Shown piece after piece: positions 35,934 through 45,727 of a DNA stretch of 64,000 nucleotides. Both the position numbers and the translations under genes were made by a program. The notes beneath the pieces were generated by a model that had not been told where the DNA came from, did no database searches, and saw nothing but the letters and a program-made list of their open reading frames with translations. Position 1 is the stretch's first letter. Each line of letters starts with the position of its first letter. The stretch is from Spongiimicrobium salis. GTDB lineage: Bacteria; Bacteroidota; Bacteroidia; Flavobacteriales; Flavobacteriaceae. The stretch is from NCBI RefSeq assembly GCF_043678055.1, contig NZ_JBHEQA010000002.1, positions 434,001-498,000 on the forward strand. Direction: 5' to 3'.

Positions 35934-37595
35934 TTATAAATTGGCAGGTTTTAGTTTGTGGATCACTTCGGTACTTACCCAATAGAAATCAGATAACCCA
36001 CCTTCTTCGTTATATCTACTAAAAAATAAGTATTTACCATCTGGAGTGACGCTTGGACAAGTTTCAGAAAAAGAAGTATTTACGGCACTTCCAAGATTGA
36101 TTGGCCTAGACCAGCTATGGTCTTTCTTTTTGAAATACACATAAATATCACTTCTCCTTTCTTTATCCTCCGGGTTTCTGGCATTTACCAGCATAAAATC
36201 TTGTGATGGCGCTATAAAACCATGAACACCAAATGGAATCTTCATTTCCCGTACTTTTGGAAATTCATTGTTCTCCTTAGGAGCAATATACATTTTCCGT
36301 TTAGACACATTGAAATAAAAGAGATCTCCGTTTTTGCCCATATTTGGATAAAACACCTTATCCTCATTGATAGGGGAATTCAATACTTTGGCCTCGCCCC
36401 AAGAATCGCCAGAACGATCGGCAGACCAAATTTTTACGTCCGTATTGTCAAAATTAAGCCCTGTGAAATATAATTTTTCGCCATTGGCGCTCACAAAAGG
36501 GTGCATTTCTTCCTCCTTTTTGCCTTGAGTCAATGCTGCTTTTTCAGGACGGGTCCATTTTCCGCCTTCCAACTTTGAAAAATAGATTGCTGCAGCTCCA
36601 CCATCTTTATTCGCTGAAAAATAGACTTCGTTCAAATCAGGAGAAAAGGAAATGCCGTGTTCATACCTTCCCTTGATCGAAATAATATCGGGTGCAAATA
36701 TTTCAGGAATCAATTGGGGAGTCGTTTGTCCAAGGTAAGCTCCTTCCAAAACCGGAAAATTCATTTTTTTGGCCAACCAGTGTATCCCATGTACTACCGC
36801 CTCTGGGAAAGCGGTTTGATGGGTTCCTTCTATGACTTCCCGTTTTAACGTTAAGCTTTTATCCTTTCTATTTTTCAGCAGTCCAATAAATTCTTCCGTA
36901 TGCTTGCCCAATGTATCTTCCAATGATCCATAAGAAATGAAAACATGGGCATCTAAACTTTTATGGTTTTGTTCTGCATTGGCGGCCAGTTTAGAAAAAT
37001 TTGGGATTTCCCCCATAAGTGAAGGGCTTCCCAGGATATAGTTTTTAAATGTATGGGGTTGGGTTAGTAGAATATAAGCCCCAAATTCGGCACTAAGGGA
37101 ATAGCCAAAATACGTACGGTTACTGGGGTCTGTTCTATAATTGCTTTCAACATACGGTATCACATCCTCACGAATAAAGGTCAAATGGTTAGCGGCTTGC
37201 CCAAAGTGATATTTCGCTTGATGTTCTGCATTCTCGGATTTCCTACTAGTGTAATCTCGAAACCTACTTCCATGTGCACCTATTTTATCCAAAGTTCCCT
37301 GTGGATTTTTTTCCCAAGAAATTCCCACTAAAATGGCATCTTCCATAATGTACTCAGTAGCACCAGAAAGGGTCTCTACATGCCAAAGTGCATCGGTATA
37401 ATAAATTACTGGATGTTTACTGCCTTCTTCTTCAAGGTATTTTTCCGGAAGTCTGATGTAGAGCTCATACGATCTTCCTGTTTCTGTATCTTTTATAGGG
37501 ATTACCTCCGTTCTGGCAAATTCCAGCTTTCCTTGGGCAAATAAAGTGTTCAGGGATATTAGACAGCATAAAAGTAGCATCTGTTTCATTTTCAT
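35934..37595 (-). CDS. Esterase-D-type hydrolase fused to PD40 propeller
   Basis: This 553-residue exported fusion has a signal peptide (about 1-21) and an alpha/beta-hydrolase domain of the esterase-D type (about 25-280) with elbow FGYSLSAEF (Ser166) and a His in EGTHQTAFPE (His259). At about residue 286 the signature AYLGQTTPQLIPEIFAP starts a PD40/TolB propeller (SPDLNEVYFSA, SANGEKLYFTG, TPDGKYLFFSR) ending WVSTEVIHKLKPANL. The free lipoprotein at 38525 carries nearly the same ending, so the propeller module was shared with or copied from it. The upstream AraC gene and downstream esterase gene lie on the same strand. Confidence 0.9.
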   Translation of the reverse strand: MKMKQMLLLCCLISLNTLFAQGKLEFARTEVIPIKDTETGRSYELYIRLPEKYLEEEGSKHPVIYYTDALWHVETLSGATEYIMEDAILVGISWEKNPQGTLDKIGAHGSRFRDYTSRKSENAEHQAKYHFGQAANHLTFIREDVIPYVESNYRTDPSNRTYFGYSLSAEFGAYILLTQPHTFKNYILGSPSLMGEIPNFSKLAANAEQNHKSLDAHVFISYGSLEDTLGKHTEEFIGLLKNRKDKSLTLKREVIEGTHQTAFPEAVVHGIHWLAKKMNFPVLEGAYLGQTTPQLIPEIFAPDIISIKGRYEHGISFSPDLNEVYFSANKDGGAAAIYFSKLEGGKWTRPEKAALTQGKKEEEMHPFVSANGEKLYFTGLNFDNTDVKIWSADRSGDSWGEAKVLNSPINEDKVFYPNMGKNGDLFYFNVSKRKMYIAPKENNEFPKVREMKIPFGVHGFIAPSQDFMLVNARNPEDKERRSDIYVYFKKKDHSWSRPINLGSAVNTSFSETCPSVTPDGKYLFFSRYNEEGGLSDFYWVSTEVIHKLKPANL

Positions 37596-37716
37596 TTTTT
37601 TTGTTATTGATGAATTAAAAATTGATTTACAATAGTTTATATTGTTATTTCCCTACCACTCCAACTATTTTATGGATCTCTTTAATAGGGATAAACAAAC
37701 ATACTTTTTAGGCATA

Positions 37717-38508
37717 TTACCAGTCTTGTAAAATCTTGCAATTCTTCTTATAACTTCCCGGAGTGACTCCCACATATTTTTTGAAACTATGCGTAAAATG
37801 ACTTTGATCATAGAATCCGGATTCAAGGGCAATTTCTACTAAAGGAGTGTTGGTGTGAAAAAGCGCTTTTGAATTTTCTATTCTAAGGGCGGTCAAGTAT
37901 TCCAAAGGCGTTAAACCCATACACTTTTTAAAGCTTTTTTGTAATTTAAATTTATCGATCTTAAATTCTTTTTGTAGTGTTTCCAGGCGTATTGATCGGT
38001 TATAATTTACAGACATATATCTTAGAATATCATCAAAAGCTTGGTTTGTATATCCGTTCAAATGAGCAGGTTCCGTACCATTTAAAGTATCCAAGAAAAG
38101 CGTTTCGATGATTTTGAAAATTGAGGCTTCGGTGAGGGAAAATCCATGATCTCGATAGGATATAAAGTAAGGAAAGCTAGCCAGATACGAATAATCAACA
38201 CCTATTTTTTGTGCAATATATTTAACCACATCATTGCTTATATAAAGAGCCTTATACGTCCAGGCATTCTGGGTGTCGCTCCAATTTTTATGAATGGAAT
38301 ATGGAGGAATCAATTGTATGGCATTCTTATGAACCAAAAAATTGATATCGTTAAAAGCAATGTTTTCACTCCCATACTCAATATAAGCCAAGCTCCAAGA
38401 TTGATGAAAGTGAAAAGGAAAGCTTTTGTCGACAAAGGTAGCCGACTTCAGTTCAGTACCATCTAGAATGGGTAATTTTGTGGTTTTAACCTTATTTATT
38501 GCTATCAT
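37717..38508 (-). CDS. AraC-family transcriptional regulator
   Basis: This 263-residue cytoplasmic regulator has an N-terminal cupin-like ligand domain (about 10-110; FPFHFHQSWSLAYIEYG) and a C-terminal double HTH (about 165-258; RLETLQKEFKIDKFKLQKSF, LVEIALESGFYDQSHFTHSFKKYVGVTPGSYKK). It lies between a PD40 lipoprotein gene (16 bases away) and the esterase-PD40 fusion gene (121 bases), all on the minus strand, and probably regulates them in response to a small molecule. Confidence 0.92.
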   Translation of the reverse strand: MIAINKVKTTKLPILDGTELKSATFVDKSFPFHFHQSWSLAYIEYGSENIAFNDINFLVHKNAIQLIPPYSIHKNWSDTQNAWTYKALYISNDVVKYIAQKIGVDYSYLASFPYFISYRDHGFSLTEASIFKIIETLFLDTLNGTEPAHLNGYTNQAFDDILRYMSVNYNRSIRLETLQKEFKIDKFKLQKSFKKCMGLTPLEYLTALRIENSKALFHTNTPLVEIALESGFYDQSHFTHSFKKYVGVTPGSYKKNCKILQDW

Positions 38509-38524
38509 GGGATAAGGATATCGT

Positions 38525-39448
38525 TTAAAGGTTTGTAGGTTTTAATTGATGAATGACTTCTGTGCTTACCCAATGTATATTGGATAGGCCAGGTTCCTCG
38601 TTTCTTTCATCCCTGCCAAAAAATAAATAGTTGCCATCTGGGGTGATACTGGGGCACTTTTCATTAAAATTGGAGTTGATCTCTGCTCCGAGATGGATTG
38701 GTTTTGTCCATCCCCCGTCCTGTTTTTTGAAATAGACATAAATATCATTGTCTTTTCTATGAGCATCTTCTTTATTTCTGCTCGTTATCACTAGATACTC
38801 TTGAGACGGTGCAATAAATCCATGATGCCCAAATGGGATGTCAACTTCCTTGGCTTCTGAAAAGCTATTGTTTTTCCGGGAGGCATAATAGGTCTTAAAA
38901 TTGGATAGATTAAAATAGAATAGATCTCCGTTTTTAGATTGATTCGGATAAAATATTGGATCGACATTGATGGGGGAATCAAGTTTTACGGCATTACTCC
39001 AAGCATTCCCCAAACGCTTGACCTCCCAAATTTTCGGTTCGGGCGAGGCCGGACTATGGGCGGTAAAATAGATACTTTTACCATCAGGGCTTACAAATGG
39101 ATGCATTTCTTCATCGTCTTTCCCCTTGGTGAAATTTACTTTTGTAATGGATGTCCATTGATTCCCTTCTCGTTTGGAAAAATAGATTTCCGTGGCTTCA
39201 TGTTCATTATCCGCCCCAAAATACATTTCGTCCAGATCAGGGGAAAACGTAATAGCGCCCTCAAACCTTCCATTGACGGAAACAATACCAGGAGCGAAAA
39301 CCTCTGGAATTAAACCTGGTGGTTTTTGTCCAAAATAAAGGGTTTCTGTAATTGATGGTTCATTAACTGTTGCCTGTTGCTTTTTTGTATAACAGGCATT
39401 GATAGATAATGCTACAGCAAGTATCATAACAAAATGTATCTTGTTCAT
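38525..39448 (-). CDS. PD40-propeller lipoprotein (KPPGL family)
   Basis: This 307-residue lipoprotein uses the ATG at 39448 (MNKIHFVM); the lipobox is INAC (Cys19). The mature protein opens with YFGQKPPGLIPEVFAPGIVS and carries PD40 blades (SPDLDEMYFGA, SPDGKSIYFTA, TPDGNYLFFGR), ending WVSTEVIHQLKPTNL. It is very like the propeller half of the esterase fusion at 35934-37595. It is the last of a run of genes on this strand before the AraC gene, 21 bases after another PD40 lipoprotein. Confidence 0.88.
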   Translation of the reverse strand: MNKIHFVMILAVALSINACYTKKQQATVNEPSITETLYFGQKPPGLIPEVFAPGIVSVNGRFEGAITFSPDLDEMYFGADNEHEATEIYFSKREGNQWTSITKVNFTKGKDDEEMHPFVSPDGKSIYFTAHSPASPEPKIWEVKRLGNAWSNAVKLDSPINVDPIFYPNQSKNGDLFYFNLSNFKTYYASRKNNSFSEAKEVDIPFGHHGFIAPSQEYLVITSRNKEDAHRKDNDIYVYFKKQDGGWTKPIHLGAEINSNFNEKCPSITPDGNYLFFGRDERNEEPGLSNIHWVSTEVIHQLKPTNL

Positions 39449-39469
39449 TAATTTCAATTTTGATTTAGA

Positions 39470-40366
39470 TTATGAGTTAGGTCTAAGATTCTCGATAACC
39501 TGAGCATCCACCCAATATCTTTTCCCTACATAATTACGACTTCCATCTTCTTTTACTTTCCACTCTCCCCTAGTAAAAAACAGATATTTTCCATCATATG
39601 TCACATGTGGAGAGCTCTCTTGGAGTTCAGTGTTTATTATTGAACCCATATTTATTGGTGTTAACCAAGAACCATCTTTGTGTTTAAAACTTATATAGAT
39701 ATCCGATTGTCCATAGCCGTCTTCTCGTTCTACATCCCACATCAAATAGGATTCATCTGGTGCAATATAGGGGTGAGCAATGTATTCCCCTGTATTAATC
39801 TCAGCACCCATTTTTATTGGGTTTTCATATTTGCCGTTTATCAGGCGTGAATAACCCAGGTTGCCATGTCCGTTATCTTCTTTTTTAAAAAACGGAAAAT
39901 AATAGGTCCCGTTAGATGAAACTGAGATACCATGTGCCTGTTCTTTTAAAAACCCTCCTAGGCTTTTGGGCTCCGACCAACCAGTATCAGTTTTTTCCCT
40001 ATACTCCTTTCCAACGTACATCGTATTGCCATCTACAGAGAATTGTGGCCATCTGATATCGGTCTCAGATTCCTGGCCCCAACCATTGTTTTCATATCGA
40101 ATAATAAAAAATGTACGCTTTTTATATTTTCCATTTTTCCTAGTGAAATAAAACTCCTTCATATCTGGTGAAAATGTACCACTTTCAAACTTACCTTCTG
40201 GAGATACGATTTTAGGATCAAAAAGTTTAGGAACTAAGTTTGGTGGCTTTTCTCCAAAATACCGATCTTCTAAGCTCGGAGAATAAGAATTATTTGTTAC
40301 CTGAACTTTATTACCACAGGCATTTAGAAATAGTACTCCTATTAAAATGAAATATGTTTTTTTCAT
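39470..40366 (-). CDS. PD40-propeller lipoprotein (KPPGL family)
   Basis: This 298-residue lipoprotein (lipobox LNAC, Cys17) has the signature YFGEKPPNLVPKLFDPKIVS, PD40 blades (SPDMKEFYFTR, APDESYLMWDVEREDG, TYDGKYLFFTR) and the ending WVDAQVIENLRPNS. Its blades resemble the copies at 31874 and 29809 more than its direct neighbour at 38525, so the tandem pair is not a simple recent duplication. It starts 10 bases after the CBM9-like gene, so they are probably cotranscribed. Confidence 0.87.
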   Translation of the reverse strand: MKKTYFILIGVLFLNACGNKVQVTNNSYSPSLEDRYFGEKPPNLVPKLFDPKIVSPEGKFESGTFSPDMKEFYFTRKNGKYKKRTFFIIRYENNGWGQESETDIRWPQFSVDGNTMYVGKEYREKTDTGWSEPKSLGGFLKEQAHGISVSSNGTYYFPFFKKEDNGHGNLGYSRLINGKYENPIKMGAEINTGEYIAHPYIAPDESYLMWDVEREDGYGQSDIYISFKHKDGSWLTPINMGSIINTELQESSPHVTYDGKYLFFTRGEWKVKEDGSRNYVGKRYWVDAQVIENLRPNS

Positions 40367-40376
40367 TAGTTGCGCT

Positions 40377-41027
40377 TTATTTGGAAAAGGAAAATTTGCC
40401 CCAAGTCGTTGTATTATCTTCTACAGCCTTTTCAGGGTACAATAATCTTCCTCCATCACCTTCTTGCTGAATGCCCCCCAGCCCAAACATCATCTTCCAG
40501 GTTTGGCCCGCGAATTTTTTACGTGATATTTGCATTTGCCGATGCGTTCCTTTTGCGAATTGGGGGTCTATTCTCTTTTCAGGATCAGCAAGGCCGCTAT
40601 AAGGCACCCAGAATCCGGCATAGCCCTTCAGCTCCCACTTGCCTGATGCAGGTTTCCATTCCCCGTCCGTAAGTATATGTTCCCCCATTTGGGCAGAAAG
40701 ATGAAACTTGTGGAGTTGATTCGTTTCCCCATGTGCTATATAAAGGTCTAAGATCGTGTAATCCTCTGCCTTACCACAGGCACAAAAGTAGAAGTAGTCT
40801 TCATCATACATGAGATAAATGGAAGCCCCAGCGGGCAAATCGATTTTGGTTGCGGCCTCCCATTCATCATTACCACAACGCCCATCCAACAACACTGTTT
40901 TCTTGCTTGGATTGATAGTGATGGTTTCGAGGCCTTTAGTTTCCGATACTTGATGCTGCTGCTTGGCAAAGCCACTATAACTTAGTGTAACAAGTACTAA
41001 AAGAACTAATCCTATTTTGTTTTTCAT
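40377..41027 (-). CDS. Secreted CBM9/DOMON-like domain protein
   Basis: This 216-residue exported protein uses the ATG at 41027, which opens a signal peptide (MKNKIGLVLLVLVTLSYSGFA). The mature part matches the pattern of family-9 carbohydrate-binding/DOMON-like modules: LLDGRCGNDEWEAATKIDL, then IYLMYDEDYFYFCACG. These modules bind sugars or haem; three Cys residues (DGRC, FCAC) might form a disulfide. It starts 5 bases after a TolB-like propeller gene and precedes a PD40 lipoprotein gene, so it probably shares their operon. Family placement is by pattern only. Confidence 0.7.
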   Translation of the reverse strand: MKNKIGLVLLVLVTLSYSGFAKQQHQVSETKGLETITINPSKKTVLLDGRCGNDEWEAATKIDLPAGASIYLMYDEDYFYFCACGKAEDYTILDLYIAHGETNQLHKFHLSAQMGEHILTDGEWKPASGKWELKGYAGFWVPYSGLADPEKRIDPQFAKGTHRQMQISRKKFAGQTWKMMFGLGGIQQEGDGGRLLYPEKAVEDNTTTWGKFSFSK

Positions 41028-41032
41028 CGTTT

Positions 41033-41953
41033 TTAGTATTGAATTGTTTTTAACCATTCCGCTTGGGAACCATGATCAATGAGTTTTCGTTTTGCAGTGC
41101 CATCGGCATTCATGACATAGATGGTTCTGTCTTTTTTGTTTTTACCTGTGGGATTTGAAAAAATGATTTGGCTACCATCCGGAGACCAAGAAGGATACCA
41201 ATCCCCAATAGCACTATGGGTCAATCGTTTTTGATGGGAGCCATCGATATTCATCACATAAATTTCAAAATTTCCATCCCTATTGGACATAAAGGCAATG
41301 CGTGTTCCATCAGGGGAAACCTCAGGATGCCACTCTTCACCATCATGATGTGTTAAGCGGGTTATGTTTTTACCATTAAGATCGGCGATGCTTATGGCAC
41401 TACGCTTATCTTCAAATTCCCAAGAAAAAACAAGACGGTTCCCATCAGGAGTAAAATAAGGGTTCGTTCCTTTCAGCGATTTTATTTGGGTCTGATTGCT
41501 CCCATCTGCGTTCATCATCCAAATCTCCGGATGCCTAACCCCCGCTGCATCGGTATACTCTCTTGCAAAGACTATCTTTTTTCCATCTGGAGACCAATCG
41601 GGGGCACTATCCCATGTATTTTTAGCATAGGTCAATCGTTTTCTATGATTCCCATCACTGTTCATGGTATGAATGGACCAGGTCTTTTTATCATCGTATT
41701 TTGCGTAAAACGCGATGCGCTTTCCATTGGGGGACCAAGCCGCATATCCACCATTCTGATGCGTACTTTTTATTTTCGATGTAGCGGTTTTATGGCCGGA
41801 ATAGATTTCTATATTGCCTGTTTGTTTTGAACCATAGGCAATGGTATAGAATTTTGACTTGGAGGAAACAACATGCTGCCCATGACCATTGACTCCCCAT
41901 ACGATCAAAAAAACAAACACCATTTTTGCTGGGGTAAAATATTCAATCTTCAT
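41033..41953 (-). CDS. Secreted TolB-like PD40 propeller protein
   Basis: This 306-residue exported protein is made almost wholly of TolB-type PD40 blades (SPNGKRIAFYA, SPDGKKIVFAR, TPDGNRLVFSW, SPDGTRIAFMS, SPDGSQIIFSN), each followed by MN.DG-type turns. It lacks the KPPGL signature, so it is a different propeller type from the lipoproteins. The protein at 54407-55303 is a close paralogue. Its start overlaps the end of the TPR-containing beta-lactamase-fold gene by 11 bases, which indicates coupling. No TolB D1 domain is present, so it is not TolB itself; ligand binding is the likely role. Confidence 0.88.
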   Translation of the reverse strand: MKIEYFTPAKMVFVFLIVWGVNGHGQHVVSSKSKFYTIAYGSKQTGNIEIYSGHKTATSKIKSTHQNGGYAAWSPNGKRIAFYAKYDDKKTWSIHTMNSDGNHRKRLTYAKNTWDSAPDWSPDGKKIVFAREYTDAAGVRHPEIWMMNADGSNQTQIKSLKGTNPYFTPDGNRLVFSWEFEDKRSAISIADLNGKNITRLTHHDGEEWHPEVSPDGTRIAFMSNRDGNFEIYVMNIDGSHQKRLTHSAIGDWYPSWSPDGSQIIFSNPTGKNKKDRTIYVMNADGTAKRKLIDHGSQAEWLKTIQY

Positions 41954-43772
41954 TGGATGTCCTTTTTTGTAGTTCCTTGCGTTTTTCCCTAGCGCGATTA
42001 TTTTGCGGGTTTAACGCTATGGATTTTGAATAATTTGAAATGGCCAGATCAATTTCGCCTACTTTTACGCAAGCTTCCGCATAACTATCATATACTTGGA
42101 AACTATCTGGATAGAGTATGGTATTTAATTTGAGCGTATTTTGGGCTATTTTGATCCTTTCTTCCCTTAAAAAGTGATGCCCTAGGTCATTGAGATAGTC
42201 CTCTGTAATGGTAGGATGGTCAGGATGCTCTTCTATGAAAGCTCGATACGCCTTTAGCGCTTCCTCAAACTGGTTCTCAATAAGGAATTGTACTGGCTCT
42301 TTTTGAGAGTTCGTGGTCTTGGTCAACCTAGAAACGATGCTTTCGTTATTGGTATTGCGGTATAGCAAGTCGATCGTATTTCCTACTGTATTGGGTTTGA
42401 ATTGCATCAATTGACTTGAATTCCTTCTTGCGAAAGTACTATCGGAAACTCGAATCAATTCTTCCGCATCTGCATAAAGGATATTCTTGGCAAATAGTTG
42501 ATCGTCTTTTTGAAAAACTTCCACTACCCTATTCTCTGCTCGATATGTACCGCTAATCCCGTTCCTCAAGGAGGGTTTTATTTCCATTTTTTTATAAGTA
42601 GGTGCATAGTTGTCCCAGGCATATACTTTGGAGACAGCACGGAACACTTCAAAGATAAAAGCGGGGTTTGGGGTGTTGGCCAGCACTACTACGCCATAGT
42701 CATTATCTTTATGGGCCGTCATTCTACTATAAAAGCCTGTGCTCCATCCGTGATGCTCAAAGTAGATATCGTCCTTATGGTCATAAATTAAAAAACCTAA
42801 TCCATAACGATCCTCTACAAAAGGCTGGAGCATCATTTCCTTGAAGCTTTTTGATAATCCGCTATTGTCATTCCCTTTTTGAACCTGCTGTATGTTAATG
42901 ATAAATTTGGCAAGGTCCTTTGCGGTGGTCCATAAACCGTTGGGGGCCAATTCCGGATAAATGTGCCGTTTCCCTTTCACAGCGGAACCATCCCGTAAAT
43001 AACCGGTAGCAGCCCTTTCGGACTGTGCCGCTGTTAAGGTTTGATTAAAGGTGCTGTGGTGCATCCCTAAAGGTTTTAACACCAATTCATCCATAAGCTG
43101 CGGAAATGCTTTCCCCTCCACATCCATCATCATTTGTTGTACGATGGTATAACCACCTGCCGAGATCCAAAAATTTTCACCCGGGATTTTATCCACCATA
43201 ATGGGATTTGAATTCGCCGGAGGGACTCCATGTAGTACCTCTAAAAGTGTTGGTACGGCCTGATCTTTCGGATATCCTTCAAAAGCGTGCATATTGATGC
43301 CGGCAGAATGGTTCAAGAGGTGTTTTAGCGTAACCTTCTTTTCTTTGGTAAATTCATTTTCCGGTACTTTCCAGGATGTTAAATAGGTATTGATATCTTC
43401 GTTTAGTGCTACCTTATGCTGTTCCACAAGGCGCAGTGCCGCATAGGCTGTTAAGGGCATACCGATGGTGGATACTTGGAAAAGGGTTTGCTCGGTCACG
43501 GGAGTATTACTTTCCCTATCCATAAGCCCATATCCCTTTGCCCAAGCAATTTCGCCTTTATGTATAACGGCAATGCTCACTCCGGGAATACCATAGTGTT
43601 CCAAACGTGCTTCTATGGTCGAAGTAGGGTCACCTTCTATATGCACAGGATTTGTGATGAGACCGTTTTCTACTTTTTTGATCAAATCGGCAGTAGGATC
43701 AACATTTGATTTTTCCTTACAAGATTGAAAAAGAATGAGAAGGAATACAATACTATATATGGGGGTCTTCAT
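41943..43772 (-). CDS. Beta-lactamase-fold pseudoenzyme lipoprotein with C-terminal TPR
   Basis: This 609-residue lipoprotein (lipobox QSC, Cys18) has a serine-beta-lactamase/CubicO-type domain (about 45-380): YGIPGVSIAVIHKGEIAWAKG is typical. At the catalytic site FQVSTIGMPLTA stands where active relatives have FQAxSISKPVTA, so the nucleophile Ser is Thr102 and the Lys is Met105. The Tyr motif is also changed (ISAGGY for YSGGGY), while EHHGW keeps the late H-x-G. A beta domain and TPR-like helices (about 500-605) follow. It is predicted not to hydrolyse by the usual mechanism. It is a tandem paralogue of the next gene upstream (4-base gap). Confidence 0.88.
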   Translation of the reverse strand: MKTPIYSIVFLLILFQSCKEKSNVDPTADLIKKVENGLITNPVHIEGDPTSTIEARLEHYGIPGVSIAVIHKGEIAWAKGYGLMDRESNTPVTEQTLFQVSTIGMPLTAYAALRLVEQHKVALNEDINTYLTSWKVPENEFTKEKKVTLKHLLNHSAGINMHAFEGYPKDQAVPTLLEVLHGVPPANSNPIMVDKIPGENFWISAGGYTIVQQMMMDVEGKAFPQLMDELVLKPLGMHHSTFNQTLTAAQSERAATGYLRDGSAVKGKRHIYPELAPNGLWTTAKDLAKFIINIQQVQKGNDNSGLSKSFKEMMLQPFVEDRYGLGFLIYDHKDDIYFEHHGWSTGFYSRMTAHKDNDYGVVVLANTPNPAFIFEVFRAVSKVYAWDNYAPTYKKMEIKPSLRNGISGTYRAENRVVEVFQKDDQLFAKNILYADAEELIRVSDSTFARRNSSQLMQFKPNTVGNTIDLLYRNTNNESIVSRLTKTTNSQKEPVQFLIENQFEEALKAYRAFIEEHPDHPTITEDYLNDLGHHFLREERIKIAQNTLKLNTILYPDSFQVYDSYAEACVKVGEIDLAISNYSKSIALNPQNNRAREKRKELQKRTSNED

Positions 43773-43776
43773 GCGA

Positions 43777-45609
43777 TTATTTGCTTTTTTCCAACTCCTT
43801 GAGCTTTTCTCTCGTGCGGCTATTTTGAGGGTTTAATTGGAGCGATTTGGAAAAACTTGAAATCGCCAGATCAATTTCTCCTTCTCGGATACAAGCTTCT
43901 GCATAACGATCATATACCAGAAAACTATCTGGATAAAGGAGGGTATTCAATTTAAAGGTGCTTTGCGATAATTTTGCCCTGCCCTGATTTAAAAAGTGTT
44001 CGGCAAGATCATCTACATAATCCTCACTAACCGTAAGTAGCCTAGGATGCTGCTCTCGTAAAGCCCGGTATCCTTGAAGTGCTTTTTCAAATTCCCCATC
44101 AACAAGAAATTCAATAGGCTCCTTTTGAGCGGTATTGGTTTTGACCAAGGAAGAAGTTACAGCTCCATCGTTTCTATTGATGTTGTTCATCGTGATGCTT
44201 TTGCCTTCTGTACTCGGTTTAAATTGAATCAATCGGTTTGAATTTCTCGTTACAAAAGTGCTATCGGATACTCTGATCAATTCATTGCCATCCGTATTAA
44301 TTATATTTTTAGCGAAGAGCTGATCGTCTTTTTGAAAAACCTTTACTACTCTATTGTCAGCTTGATATCTTCCACTGATTCTATTGACCAAAGCAGGCTC
44401 CACCTTCATTTTGGTATAGGTAGGAATATACCCCTCCCATTCATAGGCCAAGGCTACGGCGCGAATCACTTCGGCATTAAATGCCGGAAAAGTAGAGTTG
44501 GTCATCACGACAACCCCATATCCATTGTCCCTATGGGCCATTATCTCGGCATAAAAACCTGTATTCCATCCATGGTGCCTTAAATATATTTCATCACTTT
44601 TATTAAAAAGTTGAAACCCTAACCCACAGGTAAAAGACCAGCCTGAATTACTGACACCGTAGGGTTTACCCATTAATTCGGCAAGATCTTTTGGCAATCC
44701 TTTCGTGTGTTTGCCTTTTATGGTTTGCTGTACGTTGGCCACAAACTTAGCATAGTCTGTCGCAGTGGTCCACAACCCGTACGAAGCCATAGCAGGGTAC
44801 ACTTTACTTTTGTGCTCTACCATGGAACCATCCTGCAAATAGCCTGTTGCCGCAATATCCAATTGTGTTTTAGAAAGCGTTTGATTGAAGGTGCTACTAT
44901 GCATTTCTAAGGGTTTTAAGACGAGTTTGTTCATGATTTCTGGGAATGTTTCCCCTTCCACCTCTATCATCATTTGTTGAACGGGTACATAGCTGGCGTA
45001 TGCAAAACGAACACTTTCTCCCGGCTCCTTATTGATGACGACCGGCTCGTTCAGTGCTGGGGCGGTTCCCTTTAATATTTCTAGTAAGGTTGGAATTGTT
45101 TCCTCTCTACCATAATTGCCCGTTCCACGGGGGTATACCCCGGCGGAGTGATTCAAAAGATTTTTGAGGGTAACTTTCTTTTCTTTGGTAAATTCATTTT
45201 CCGGTACCTTCCAGGATTTCAAATAATTGTTGATGTTTTCATCCAAGCCTACCTTATTTTGTTCTACAAGACGTAAGGCACCATAGGCAGATACCGGAAT
45301 ACTCAATGCTGATGCTTGGAAAAGTGTTTGAGGGGTTACCGGAGCGTTACTTTCCTTATCCGTTATCCCATAACCTTTGGCCCAGACAACTTCCCCATTA
45401 TGTATTACGGCAATACTCGCTCCTGGAATTCCATAATGCTCCATTCGCTCTTCAATAGAAGATGTGGCATCTCCTTCTACATAAACTTGTGCTGTGGTAA
45501 GGCCCGTTTCTACTCTTTTTATAAGATCATTCGCCTCGTTCTTGGAAGATTTTTGTGCATAGGATTGAAAAAGAAAAAGGAATAGTACTACGAAGGGGAT
45601 ACTTTTCAT
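43777..45609 (-). CDS. Beta-lactamase-fold pseudoenzyme with C-terminal TPR
   Basis: This 610-residue exported protein has a signal peptide (MKSIPFVVLFLFLFQSYAQ) and the same architecture as its downstream neighbour: a CubicO-type domain, then TPR helices (YDRYAEACIREGEIDLAISSFSKSLQLNPQNS). The catalytic segment reads FQASALSIPVSA, so Ser is Ala101 and Lys is Ile104; the Tyr position is Phe (VRFAYASY). The rest of the fold is well conserved (SWKVPENEFTKEKKVTLKNLLNHSAG). It is predicted to be non-hydrolytic. It is the first gene of a minus-strand operon that runs through the TolB-like and CBM9-like genes and is divergent from a LytS/LytTR pair. Confidence 0.88.
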   Translation of the reverse strand: MKSIPFVVLFLFLFQSYAQKSSKNEANDLIKRVETGLTTAQVYVEGDATSSIEERMEHYGIPGASIAVIHNGEVVWAKGYGITDKESNAPVTPQTLFQASALSIPVSAYGALRLVEQNKVGLDENINNYLKSWKVPENEFTKEKKVTLKNLLNHSAGVYPRGTGNYGREETIPTLLEILKGTAPALNEPVVINKEPGESVRFAYASYVPVQQMMIEVEGETFPEIMNKLVLKPLEMHSSTFNQTLSKTQLDIAATGYLQDGSMVEHKSKVYPAMASYGLWTTATDYAKFVANVQQTIKGKHTKGLPKDLAELMGKPYGVSNSGWSFTCGLGFQLFNKSDEIYLRHHGWNTGFYAEIMAHRDNGYGVVVMTNSTFPAFNAEVIRAVALAYEWEGYIPTYTKMKVEPALVNRISGRYQADNRVVKVFQKDDQLFAKNIINTDGNELIRVSDSTFVTRNSNRLIQFKPSTEGKSITMNNINRNDGAVTSSLVKTNTAQKEPIEFLVDGEFEKALQGYRALREQHPRLLTVSEDYVDDLAEHFLNQGRAKLSQSTFKLNTLLYPDSFLVYDRYAEACIREGEIDLAISSFSKSLQLNPQNSRTREKLKELEKSK

Positions 45610-45727
45610 GTATTAGGGTTTTTGAATGAAACGATTGAATTGATGCTGCAGGTCAATGGCCTTACAGCGACTTTTACGTCTTACAAAAGATGTATTTTTC
45701 CTTTAGGTATTCAATCTAAATTTAATC

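Noticed and set aside
41033..41953. TolB of the Tol-Pal system
   Set aside because: It has only PD40 blades with no TolB N-terminal domain, and no tol or pal genes are nearby.
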